Part shown: in pieces, positions 1 to 6,779 of the stretch
How positions within the stretch are numbered: the stretch's first letter is position 1
Layout of the letters: each line of letters begins with the position of its first letter
Source: Anaeromyxobacter sp.
GTDB taxonomy: Bacteria > Myxococcota > Myxococcia > Myxococcales > Anaeromyxobacteraceae
Length of the DNA: 10,265 nucleotides
Direction of reading: 5' to 3'
NCBI GenBank assembly: GCA_016718565.1
Contig: JADKCZ010000011.1
Coordinates: forward strand, 1-10,265
Translations under genes and position numbers: made by a program
Notes under the pieces: generated by a model
The model's input: the letters and a program-made list of their open reading frames with translations, nothing else
Told to the model about the DNA's origin: nothing
Database searches by the model: none

Positions 1-688
1 GGCCCCGCAGACGTGCACCGCCTGGGCGATCCGACTCCGGGCCGAGAGGCCTCGCCAGCGTGGATGGTGAGGTTGACGTTGTTGTCGAGGATCAGCTGCA
101 GCGCGGCGCGGTGGTGGCGCGGCAGTTTGCCTCCTCGGCGCCAGCCGGGTCAAAGCCCACCACGCCCTTGCCTTGTGAGCCACCGCCAGCTCGGCCAGCC
201 GCACCGAGGTGGCGGGTCCATGTGGCGGATGCCGCAGATGATGACGTTGAGTGGATCCCCTTCTCGCGCCTGGCCTGGCGCAGACCGTCGAGCACCGCGT
301 CCACGATGGAGGTGGGCTTCAGCCCTGCCAGGTGTGCAGCACCGGCGAGTAGCGCACCTCAGGTAGCGCACGTTCTCCTCCGGCGCATCCTTGGCCAGCT
401 CGTGGGCCACCCCGCCGCAGGGACTCCTCGGTCTACAGGACCTCCAGCGTCACGTCGAGGCGGTGGTAGTCCTCCAGCAGGCGCAGGTCTCGCCCCTCAG
501 CGGATGGCGCGGGCCCGGCCCCTCCGGCGTGTCGGCGGGAAGCGCACCCTGCTGCTCGGCCAGCGAGAGGAGCGTGGCGAGCCGCACCGGGCCGTCGAGG
601 TGGCGGTGCAGGTCGGTCTTGGGCGGGGCCCGCACCAGCGCCTCGGTGACGGGCGGGGCGTGGGGCGGGGGCCGGGGGGTGTGGCCAT
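1..688 (-). CDS. add: Adenosine deaminase, 3'-truncated by the window edge, many frameshifts
   Basis: Hydrolytic deamination of adenosine to inosine in purine salvage, a cytosolic zinc enzyme. Pieces of one protein appear in order across the three minus frames: KTDLHRHLDG (the N-terminal metal-binding HxH motif) near 590-630, then DVTLEV near 450, ENVRYL near 380, NVIICGIRHMDP near 220-260, GKGVVGFD near 170, and NLTIHAGEA near 50-80 (the HAGE motif with the catalytic Glu), ending with IAQAVHVCGA at the edge. About the last third of a normal enzyme of roughly 330-350 residues lies outside the window. At least six frame changes occur in 690 bases, far more than in genes to the right, so I read them as sequence error. 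The start is unclear: homology begins near 650, where the codon is GTC, and the ATG at 686-688 lies inside a good -10-like TACAAT. The family is sure; the start is not. Confidence 0.85.
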
Positions 689-692
689 TGTA
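687..692 (-). promoter_or_regulatory. -10-like hexamer TACAAT before add
   Basis: Reading on the minus strand, TACAAT is one of the few AT-rich stretches in the 689-766 gap between add and the divergent small-gene cluster. It is a close match to the bacterial -10 box and lies just before the deaminase coding signal. No convincing -35 box was seen. Seen as sequence; promoter function is inferred. Confidence 0.4.
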
Positions 693-766
693 CGCCGGGC
701 CGGGAGGCGTGGGCGGACCGGCCGCCACAGGCACTGGTCCGGCGGCGGCGGACGGGGACTCATGCC

Positions 767-931
767 ATGCTCGGGCCCGTCTCCCGTGGACTCCTCGCCT
801 TCGCCGTCCGCCTCGTCCTCTCACGCCGCGGTGCTGGCCGGCGCGGTGGCCTTCGTCTCACAAGGCAACCCCACCAACACCTTCGGCCAGGCGGTGGTGA
901 TCTCCGGTGGGTCCTCACCATCGCCTGGTAG
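767..931 (+). CDS. Small hydrophobic protein, unknown function (about 55 aa, frameshifted)
   Basis: I do not recognise a family. Coding signal is read in three pieces: MLGPVSRGLLAFAVRLVLSR from the ATG at 767, then VLAGAVAFVSQGNPTNTFGQ followed by AVVISGG in a shifted frame, then VLTIAW and TAG at 929-931. Third codon positions are almost all G or C, which supports real coding. The product would have one or two hydrophobic segments and is probably in the inner membrane. An ATG at 762 in another frame is an alternative start. The next gene starts 6 nt after this stop, so the two are very likely co-transcribed, divergent from add. Both breaks are best explained as indel errors. No function is proposed. 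Confidence 0.5.
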   Translation: MLGPVSRGLLAFAVRLVLSRRGAGRRGGLRLTRQPHQHLRPGGGDLRWVLTIAW

Positions 932-937
932 TCACGC

Positions 938-1122
938 ATGGCCAGGTTCCTTTGGTTCCTGCTGCTGCCTGGCTGCTCTACGTGGCCTTCTGGCTGGCCA
1001 CCCATCATGGGGGCCTACGGGGTGGGCTTCCTGCAAGCGCTGCTGGTGGCGGTCCCTGCTGGCCTTCCTCTCCTGGGTGGTGGAGGCGGTCCTCGGGGGT
1101 GAAGGCCTTCCGCAAGGAGTGA
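938..1122 (+). CDS. Small two-helix membrane protein, unknown function (about 60 aa, frameshifted)
   Basis: Starts at ATG 938 with MARFLWFLLLP and ends VKAFRKE with TGA at 1120-1122. Spliced over about four one-base shifts it reads as two hydrophobic helices: WLLYVAFWLAT near the N-terminus, then GFLQALLVAV running into LLAFLSWVVEAVLG, followed by a short basic tail (KAFRK). That arrangement suggests a small inner-membrane protein with its C-terminus in the cytoplasm by the positive-inside rule. I do not recognise a family. It lies 6 nt after the previous small gene and 4 nt before the SRPBCC gene, so the three probably form one operon. Four indels in 185 bases is error-like, because hydrophobic periodicity and G/C third positions continue through each break. 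Confidence 0.55.
1114..1119 (+). promoter_or_regulatory. Ribosome binding site AAGGAG for the SRPBCC gene
   Basis: AAGGAG lies 7 nt before the GTG at 1127, inside the last codons of the upstream membrane protein gene. It fixes the GTG as the start and suggests translational coupling of the two genes. Confidence 0.7.
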
Positions 1123-1126
1123 GGGC

Positions 1127-1677
1127 GTGGCCGACGACGACCTGGAGCTGGTGAGCAGCGTCTCCTCGACGCCCCGCAGAAGCGCGTCTTCGGGGACTAC
1201 GCCGACCCGGCCCGGCTGGCCCGCTGGAGCCGGCCGGCTTCGGCACCTTCCACGGTTCGACTTCCGCCCGAGGCGGGCGCACAGCGCTTCGACCTGCACG
1301 GCCCCGACGGCTTACCTACCCGAACAGGCGTCTTCGTCCCGAGATCGTGCGGCGGAGCCGGATCGTCCTCGACCACCTCGGTGGCCACCGGTTCCACATG
1401 ACCATCACCCTGACGACCGCGGCCGGCGGACCGAAACTGGTCTGGCGCCTGCGCCACGAGACGGCGACCCAGGCCGCCCAGGCGCGGCACCTACGTCCTG
1501 GCCGGCAACGGGGAGAACTTCGACCGGCTGGGGCGCCTGCTCTTCCAGGAGGAGGAGGCGCGGCGGGGCTGGTCACCGCGGGCGCTCAGGCCGGCAGGAC
1601 CAGCCTGGCCTCACCAGCCGCGCAGCGTCGGTTTCACCAGCCAAGCCGGGTGGTCCGCTCCACCTCGGCCCGGGTAA
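1127..1677 (+). CDS. SRPBCC / AHSA1-type domain protein, frameshifted
   Basis: A single START/Bet v1-like fold protein of the activator-of-Hsp90-ATPase-1-like (AHSA1) group, which binds hydrophobic ligands in a deep pocket; the ligand cannot be read from sequence. Spliced pieces follow the family order: RLLDAP and VFGDYADPARLARW (helix after strand 1), AGFGTFH and FDFRP, FDLHGPDG, then SRIVLDHLGGHRFHMTITL and KLVWRLRHETA, and the C-terminal helix ENFDRLGRLLFQEEEARRG. At least five frame changes occur. GTG 1127 is chosen for its AAGGAG. The helix ends near 1560; the frame stays open to TAA at 1675-1677, overlapping the 3' end of the convergent pabBC gene, so the true stop may be lost and lie earlier. 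It is the last gene of the three-gene cluster. Family confident, end uncertain. Confidence 0.8.
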
Positions 1678-3337
1678 GCGGGCGCTCCAGCCACCTCGAC
1701 GCGCGCCAGGAGGTGGGCGCGGAAGACCCCGGGCAACAGGCCCTCCTGGAGCAGGCGTCACCCGCCGGCCGTCTGCTCCACCACCAGGGTGCCGATGGTG
1801 GTCTCCGGGTGGGCCCGCCCGCCTCGTTCAGCAGGATGACGTCGAAGCAGTCAGGGCGCCCGGCGCCGGGCCTCGGTAGAGGCCGCGGGCCGTGAATAAC
1901 GTGGGACAGGGCCGGGTCGCGGCTCGAGATGAAGCGCGCGGCAAGGCCAGGCGGCCGGGCCTTCGAGCGGCGCGAACCGCGGGGCCCGCTCCAGGGTGAG
2001 CGCCCCCGTCCGGCCCGAGCAGCAGCCGGAGCCGACCCTGGCCGCCCTGCGCCTCCACCAGCGCACGCGGGCGGCGGCCAGGTCGACCGGCAGGGCGTGG
2101 TAGCGGGCCGACGCCGCCAGGCGCGCCAGGTGGCCGTCGAGCGGGGCCCCGGCCGCCCCCTCGAGCCGCATGGTCTCGAGCAGTGGGGGCGGCCCGGCGC
2201 GGCGGCCAGCACCGCGGTCTTGGCCTGCGCCTCGTCCCACTCGGCCTCGGCGTCGGAGCCCCAGGTGATGCCGCCGCCGGTGCCGTAGCGGCCGCGCCGT
2301 CGAGCCCGACCTCCACGGTGCGGATGGCCACGTTGAAGCAGGCGTCGCCGCCCGGGCCACCGCCCCCACCGCGCCGCAGTAGGCCCCCGCGGCGCGCGCT
2401 CCTCGGCCGCGATGAGCCGGTGGCCATGGCCTTGGGGCGCCGGTGATGGAGCCGCAGGGGAAGGTGGCGCCGAGCAGCGCCTCAGGCCGGCCCCCGGCGC
2501 CAGCCTGGCCTCCACGGTGGAGGTGAGCTGCCAGACGGTGCGCAGGCGGACCACGTCGAAGCGCGAGGTCACCGCCACGCTGCCGGTCTCGGCCACCCGG
2601 CCGAGGTCGTTGCGCGTCAGGTCGGCGATCATGACGTTCTCGGCCCGGTCCTTCTCCGAGCCGGCCAGCGCCCGCGCCGCGGCCTCGTCCTCCTCGGCGA
2701 AGCGGCCGCGCCGCGCCGTGCCCTTCATCGGACGGGTCAGCACCCGGTCGCCGGTCTTCAGCAGGAAGAGCTCCGGCGAGGCCGAGACGATGGCCCGGTC
2801 GCCGGCGCGCAGGAAGGCGGTCTCGCCGCCACCCTGCGCCGCGCGGAGCCGCCGGTAGAGGGCGAGCGGGTCACCGACCAGCCGGCCCCGCAGCCGATAG
2901 GTCAGGTTCACCTGGTAGGCGGTGCCGGCCGCGATGGCCTCGCGGAGCCGCTCCACCGAGGCCTGGTGGGCGGCGCGGTCCACCTCGGGGTGGAGGTCCA
3001 GGAGGGCGGCCTGGAAGGGGTCGAGGCCGCGGGCGAGGTCGAAGTCGCGGTCGGGGGCGAGATCGCGCTCGAGCGGCCGCTCGTGGATCCCGAACCAGAC
3101 GAGCGGCCCCTCCCCGGCCCGCACCACCAGGGCCTCGTCGAACGCCGGCGCCGCCTCGTAGGCCAGGTACCCCACCGCCCAGCGCCCGGCCCGGGCCGCG
3201 GCCTCCACCAGCCGGATGGCGGGGCGCACCTCGGCCAGCCGCCGGGCCTCGATCACCTCCACCGGGGCGCCGAAGCGGAGCCGCCCCCAGGGGGCGCTGT
3301 CGAGCTCCAGCACGGCGTGGACGTCCGGGGCGGCCAT
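1611..3337 (-). CDS. pabBC: Aminodeoxychorismate synthase component I fused to class IV aminotransferase (PabB-PabC), frameshifted
   Basis: Converts chorismate to 4-amino-4-deoxychorismate (PabB half) and then to p-aminobenzoate plus pyruvate (PabC lyase half), for folate. About 575 aa. ATG 3337 is the start. PabB motifs: GTAYQVNLTYR (about 138-148), SASPELF (185-191), TRPMKGTARRG (201-211), ENVMIADLTRNDLGR (233-247), then across frame breaks GDACFNVAIRT and GRYGTGGGITWGSDAE. The Lys of PMKGT marks aminodeoxychorismate synthase rather than anthranilate synthase. PabC half: LLETMRL, GHLARLAASARYHALPVDL, FDVILLNEAG, ETTIGTLVVEQ, GLLPGVFRAHLLA. Frame is clean from 3337 to about 2450, then breaks repeatedly. 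Repairing one base near 1645 gives RLWLVK...LRGW and TGA at 1611-1613, a normal family end. The usual HKTT lysine segment reads HVIH here. It lies downstream of uvrD with a hairpin between them. Confidence 0.9.
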
Positions 3338-3348
3338 GGGCGCGGCGG

Positions 3349-3354
3349 ACCATA
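3349..3354 (-). promoter_or_regulatory. -10-like hexamer TATGGT before pabBC
   Basis: On the minus strand TATGGT is followed by 11 nt and then the pabBC ATG at 3337, with no Shine-Dalgarno sequence in between. If it is the -10 box the transcript would begin within a few bases of the start codon. Confidence 0.35.
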
Positions 3355-3356
3355 GC

Positions 3357-3401
3357 GCGGGGCGGGAGGGCCGCGCCGGCCCCCCGTCCTGGCCGCCCCG
3401 C
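3357..3401 (-). terminator. GC hairpin just after the uvrD stop
   Basis: Perfect 9-bp arms (GCGGGGCGG at 3357-3365 and CCGCCCCGC at 3393-3401) enclose a second small hairpin (GGCCG-CGC-CGGCC, 3369-3381). It begins 1 nt beyond the uvrD stop and ends before the pabBC -10-like box. There is no U tract, so termination is inferred from position and stability only. Confidence 0.4.
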
Positions 3402-3402
3402 C

Positions 3403-5777
3403 CTACCCCGCCCGCCTGAGGAACCTGGCCAGCACCCGCTTCTCACCCGCCTCGTAGAAGCGGACCGTCACCTTGGCGTCCCGGCCGGCGCCGTCGCAGG
3501 CCAGCACCAGCCCCTCGCCCAGCGCGTCGTGCACCACCGCGTCGCCGCGGGTGAAGGGGGCGCCGCCGGGGCGCGCCTGGTCGTCGTACTCCACCCGCGG
3601 CTCGCCGCGCGGGCGGCGCGGGGAGCGGCGCGGGGCGAGGGCAGCGGCCGGGCGCCGGCGGGCTCCAGGAACGGGCTCTCCCCGTCCTCCTCCACCTCGA
3701 TGTGCGGCTCGTCCGGCAGCGCGCCGGGGTGGCGCCGCACGATGGGGCCGCGGGCCTGCGGCGCCTGGGGCGCCGGCGCGGCCCGCCCGGGCAGGCCGAA
3801 GAGCTCCGGCGGCAGCTCGGCCAGGAAGCGCGAGGGCTCCATCGACCGGTAGCTGGGGCCGCCCTCCCCGTACCCCATGCGGCGGCGCGCCAGCGAGAGG
3901 GTGAGCCGCGCCTTGGCGCGGGTCATGCCCACGTAGCAGAGCCGCCGCTCCTCGTCCTCGGCGGCGGCCCGCTCGGCCGCGCTCTTGTCGTCCCAGGGGC
4001 GCTCCAGCGGCAGCGTGCCGTCCTCCAGCCCGCACAGGAACACCGCGGTGAACTCCAGCCCCTTGGCGGCGTGCAGCGTCATCAGGGCCACCCGCCCCTC
4101 CGGCGTGTCGGCGTCGGCCTCGCCCAGCAGGGCGATCTGCTCCAGGAAGCGGGCCAGCGGCGGCGGCGGCACCGGCTCGTCCGGATCCTGCGGCGGCGGG
4201 CGCTCGGCCAGCTCCTCGTCGAAGTCGTGCGCCGCGGCCACCAGCTCCACCAGGTTCTCGGCCCGCTCGGCCGACTCGTCGGTGCGCTCCGCCTCGAGCC
4301 GCCCCAGCAGCCCGGAGCGGGTCAGCACCAGCTGCACCGCCGCCTCGGCGTCCAGCCCAGGCGCCTCGGCGGCCAGGCCGGCCAGGGTGGCGTGCAGCTC
4401 GCCCAGGGCCCGGCGGGCCTGCGGCTTGAGCCCCTCCACGGCGTCCCGCTCGCCCAGCACCTCGAAGAGCGGCAGGCCGCGCGCCGCGGCGTGGGCCCGC
4501 AGCCGCTCCACCGACCTCTCGCCGATGCCGCGCGGCGGCCGGTTGACGATGCGCTCCAGGTCGAGGTCGGAGGCGGGCGAGAGGGCCAGCCTGAGGTAGG
4601 CGGCGGCGTCCTTCACCTCGGCCCGGTCGTAGAAGCTGGTGCCGCGCACGATGACGTAGGGGATGCGGGCCGCCCGGAGCTGCGCCTCGAGCGGCCGGCT
4701 CTGGGCGTTGGTGCGGTAGAGGACGGCGATCTCCTCGCCGCGGGTGCCGCGGGCCCGCTCGGCCGCCACGGCGCGGGTCACCCGCTCGGCCTCGTCGTGC
4801 TCGTCCTGCCCCACCAGCAGCGCCAGCGGGTCGCCCGGCCCGGCCTCGGTCCAGAGCTTCTTCTCGCGCCGCACCCGGGCCCGCGAGATGACGGCGTGGG
4901 CCGCGTCCAGGATGGTGCGGGTGGAGCGGTAGTTCCGCTCCAGCTTGACCACCCGGCACCCCTCATGGTCGGCGTCGAAGCCCAGGATGTTGCGCACGTC
5001 GGCGCCGCGCCAGCGGTAGATGGCCTGGTCGTCGTCGCCCACCACGCAGACGTTGCGGCGCGGCCCGGTCAGCAGCCTCATGAGCCGGTACTGCACCGGG
5101 TTGGTGTCCTGGAACTCGTCCACCAGCAGGTGGCGGAAGCGGCCGGCCCAGCGGGCCCGGAGCTCGGGGTCCTCCTCCAGCAGCCGCACCGGCCGCACCA
5201 GCAGGTCGCCGAAGTCCACCGCCCCGGCCCGGCCCAGCGCCGCCTCGTACTTCTGGTAGAGGTCGCGCGCCAGCTGCCCCTCCACGTCGTAGTCGGCCAG
5301 CTTGACCTGCTTCGGCCGCAGCGCCTCGTTCTTCCAGCGGTCGATGCGCCACAGGACGTCGCGCGGCGTGAGCGGCTCCCCCTCCTCGACCCGCCCCTCG
5401 GCGAAGAGCCGCTTCATGAGCCGGAGCTGGTCGTCGGTGTCGTAGATGGCGAAGGAGGGCGGCAGCCCGGCCCGCGCCGCCTCGCGCCGCAGGAAGCGGG
5501 CGCCGAAGGCGTGGAAGGTCTGCACCCACAGGTCGGCGGCGGCCAGCCCCAGCAGCTTCCCGAGCCGGGCCCGCATCTCGCCGGCCGCCTTGTTGGTGAA
5601 GGTGACGGCCAGGACGTGCCAGGGCAGCACCCCCTCCTCCAGCACCAGCCGGGCGATGCGCGAGACGATGACCCGGGTCTTGCCCGAGCCGGCGCCGGCC
5701 AGCACCAGGAGCGGCCCCTCCCCATGGAGGACCGCCTCTCGCTGCGGGTCGTTGAGGCCGTCGAGGAGCTCGGACAT
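3403..5777 (-). CDS. uvrD: ATP-dependent 3'-5' DNA helicase UvrD/PcrA
   Basis: Superfamily 1A helicase that unwinds DNA in nucleotide excision repair, mismatch repair and replication restart. All motifs are present: Walker A AGAGSGKT (27-34), TNKAAGEMR (61-69), VDEFQDTN with the DExQ box (219-226), GDDDQAIYRWRGA (247-259), LERNYRST (279-286), VALMTLHAAKGLEF (563-576), CYVGMTRAK (614-622). A Pro/Ala-rich linker follows, then a C-terminal Tudor-like module (GDAVVHDALGEGLVLA onward) that in PcrA/UvrD contacts partners such as RNA polymerase. About 791 aa, normal for the family. One frame change near 3605-3640, in the linker, separates the Tudor module from the rest; the downstream frame runs cleanly to TAG at 3403-3405. 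Start ATG 5777 (MSELLDGLNDPQ) fits family N-termini; the upstream ATG at 5792 lies in a -10-like box. UvrD and PcrA cannot be told apart here. Confidence 0.97.
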
Positions 5778-5787
5778 CGGGGCCGGG

Positions 5788-5793
5788 AACATA
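5788..5793 (-). promoter_or_regulatory. -10-like hexamer TATGTT before uvrD
   Basis: On the minus strand TATGTT is followed by 10 nt (CCCGGCCCCG) and then ATG 5777, with no Shine-Dalgarno sequence. This favours the 5777 start and a near-leaderless transcript. It overlaps the alternative ATG at 5792. Confidence 0.4.
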
Positions 5794-5821
5794 GCCCAGC
5801 CGGCGGACGCCGGCCCCGGCC

Positions 5822-5840
5822 CGTTCGGCGCCGTCGAACG
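5822..5840. other. Small inverted repeat CGTTCG-N7-CGAACG
   Basis: Perfect 6-bp arms with a 7-nt loop, directly next to the larger hairpin at 5840-5885, in the gap between the lipoprotein stop and uvrD. It could be the second part of a tandem terminator or an operator near the uvrD promoter. No protein partner can be inferred. Confidence 0.4.
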
Positions 5841-5885
5841 CACCGACCCCCGCCGGCGCGAGGGCGCGGGCGGGGGTCGGGGTGC
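5840..5885 (-). terminator. Strong GC hairpin downstream of the lipoprotein gene
   Basis: Arms GCACC-GACCCCCGCC (5840-5854) and GGCGGGGGTC-GG-GGTGC (5869-5885) pair over 15 bp with a 2-nt bulge and a 14-nt loop. It lies about 20 nt past the lipoprotein stop at 5907 on the minus strand and before the uvrD promoter region. There is no U tract after it. A terminator is the simplest reading. Confidence 0.5.
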
Positions 5886-5906
5886 GGCGGGCGCCGCGGG
5901 TGGTGG

Positions 5907-6511
5907 CTACGGGTGACCGGGGCCGTGGATGCCGTGGTCGTCGCCGACGTCGTGGGTGAGCGGGTCGTCGATGCCGTGGTCGTCGCCGACGTCATGGGTG
6001 AGCGGGTCGTCGATGCCGTGGTCGTCGCCGACGTCGTGGGTGAGCGGGTCGTCGATGCCGTGGTCGTCGCCGACGTCGTGGGTGGCCGGGTCGTCCTCCG
6101 TGTGCACCTTGCAGACGCCGTCGTCGCACTCGAAGCCGGCGCCGCACTCGGCCGCGCAGGTGAGGGCGTGCTCCATCTCCACCTCGCCGAGCCGGTGGAC
6201 CTCCACCTCCACCTCGCCGGCGTGGCGCCGCTTCTCGAGCTCGTGGCGGACCTCGCCCTCGGGGCCGTGCTCGACCTCGGACAGCCTGACGTTGGCGTCG
6301 TCCACCCGGAAGGTGAGCGTGGCCGGCGCGGCCAGGGCCAGCCCGGCGGGCTGGAGCGCCACCCGGGCCATCGCGCCGCCGCCGGGCTCGGCCTCGACGA
6401 GGCGCACCTCGGTCTGGGTGGACAGGGCGAGGAGTGGAGGGGGCCGTCGCTGCAGGCGGCGATGAGGGTGGCGAGGGAGAGGGTGAAGGCGAGTCGGGTC
6501 GTGGTGGTCAT
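5907..6511 (-). CDS. Putative lipoprotein with Cys cluster and C-terminal Asp/His-rich tandem repeats
   Basis: About 201 aa once one missing base near 6440 is restored. The N-terminus is a lipoprotein signal: MTTTTRLAFTLSLATLIAAC with lipobox I-A-A-C and Ser at +2, so the mature protein is membrane-anchored outside the cytoplasm. The middle (TEVRLVEAEPGGG... then PAGLALAAPATLTFRVDD... and EVEVEVHRLGEVEM) looks beta-rich. Four cysteines follow in CAAECGAGFECDDGVC, probably one small disulfide module. The C-terminus is four 14-residue repeats of the DDPLTHDVGDDHGI type ending HGPGHP and TAG at 5907-5909. No family or enzyme function is recognised; the Asp/His repeats suggest divalent-metal binding, an inference. 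ATG 6511 is secured by AAGGAGG 9 nt upstream. It stands alone on its strand and is divergent from the PAS gene. Confidence 0.82.
5928..6095. repeat. 42-bp tandem repeat, 4 copies
   Basis: Units start at 5928, 5970, 6012 and 6054. Units 1 and 3 are identical; unit 2 differs at 5994 (synonymous, His CAC to CAT); unit 4 has two adjacent substitutions changing Leu to Ala. The copies are in frame with the lipoprotein and encode its 14-residue Asp/His-rich repeats. The near-identity suggests recent duplication. Confidence 0.95.
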
Positions 6512-6520
6512 GGTGTGCTG

Positions 6521-6527
6521 CCTCCTT
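6521..6527 (-). promoter_or_regulatory. Ribosome binding site AAGGAGG for the lipoprotein
   Basis: A perfect AAGGAGG on the minus strand, 9 nt before ATG 6511. It decides the lipoprotein start and contrasts with the SD-less uvrD and pabBC genes. Confidence 0.8.
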
Positions 6528-6635
6528 GTCCCTTGAGACACCGACCCGGGGGGCGGAGTGCCAGGCCCGATCAGGTGCACGCCGGATCGGCGGGGTGCCT
6601 GCGCACCTGCGCGACCGCGCCGCCGCGCCGCCGAC

Positions 6636-6651
6636 GGCGCCCCGGGGCGCC
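6636..6651. other. Perfect 16-bp palindrome GGCGCCCCGGGGCGCC
   Basis: Fully self-complementary with no spacer, 7 nt before the 10-bp repeat array. It could be an operator half of the same regulatory region. In DNA this rich in G+C a chance palindrome is plausible. Confidence 0.5.
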
Positions 6652-6658
6652 CGTCCGG

Positions 6659-6706
6659 CCCGACCTGTCCCGACCTGTCCCGACCTGTCCCGACCTGTCC
6701 CGACCT
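6659..6706. repeat. 10-bp tandem repeat CGACCTGTCC, 4 perfect copies plus a partial
   Basis: Exact units at 6661-6670, 6671-6680, 6681-6690 and 6691-6700, with CC before and CGACCT after. The period is about one helical turn. The array lies 74 nt before the PAS gene start and about 150 nt before the lipoprotein start. Non-coding; likely a regulator array or a slippage microrepeat. Confidence 0.95.
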
Positions 6707-6779
6707 TGCCGGCGCTGCGGCCGCGTGACAGCCTTCTGTTGAACCCCAGCCGCTCGGCCCCGGCCAACCCGGAGAACCC

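Larger units (their letters stand above)
6512..6779. promoter_or_regulatory. Divergent intergenic region, lipoprotein / PAS protein
   Basis: No coding signal is convincing in these 268 bases. Both flanking genes read outward, so two promoters should lie here. It holds a 7-bp inverted repeat (CAGGTGC 6572-6578 / GCACCTG 6603-6609), a perfect 16-bp palindrome and a 10-bp repeat array. I found no clear -10/-35 pair on either strand. Confidence 0.6.

Noticed and set aside
13..366. Plus-strand open frames across the left end (13-366 and 60-1154)
   Set aside because: They oppose the adenosine deaminase coding signal, which has diagnostic motifs on the minus strand. Only short parts after 767 coincide with real plus-strand coding.
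5928..6095. Possible CRISPR array from regular repeats
   Set aside because: The 42-bp units abut with no spacers and are in frame in a coding sequence.
3702..6536. A very long open frame (about 940 codons) on the plus strand, antisense to uvrD and the lipoprotein gene
   Set aside because: It mirrors the minus-strand codons of uvrD, and its product is low-complexity (rich in Gly, Arg, Gln, Leu, Val) with no motif. Long antisense frames are expected in DNA with this codon bias.
6541..6570. TGGCAC on the minus strand upstream of the lipoprotein, like the -24 half of a sigma-54 promoter
   Set aside because: The matching -12 element (TTGC or similar) is absent; the position holds a run of C.
6659..6706. 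Replication-origin iterons
   Set aside because: There is no replication initiator gene or AT-rich unwinding region nearby, and the units are shorter and more G+C-rich than usual iterons.
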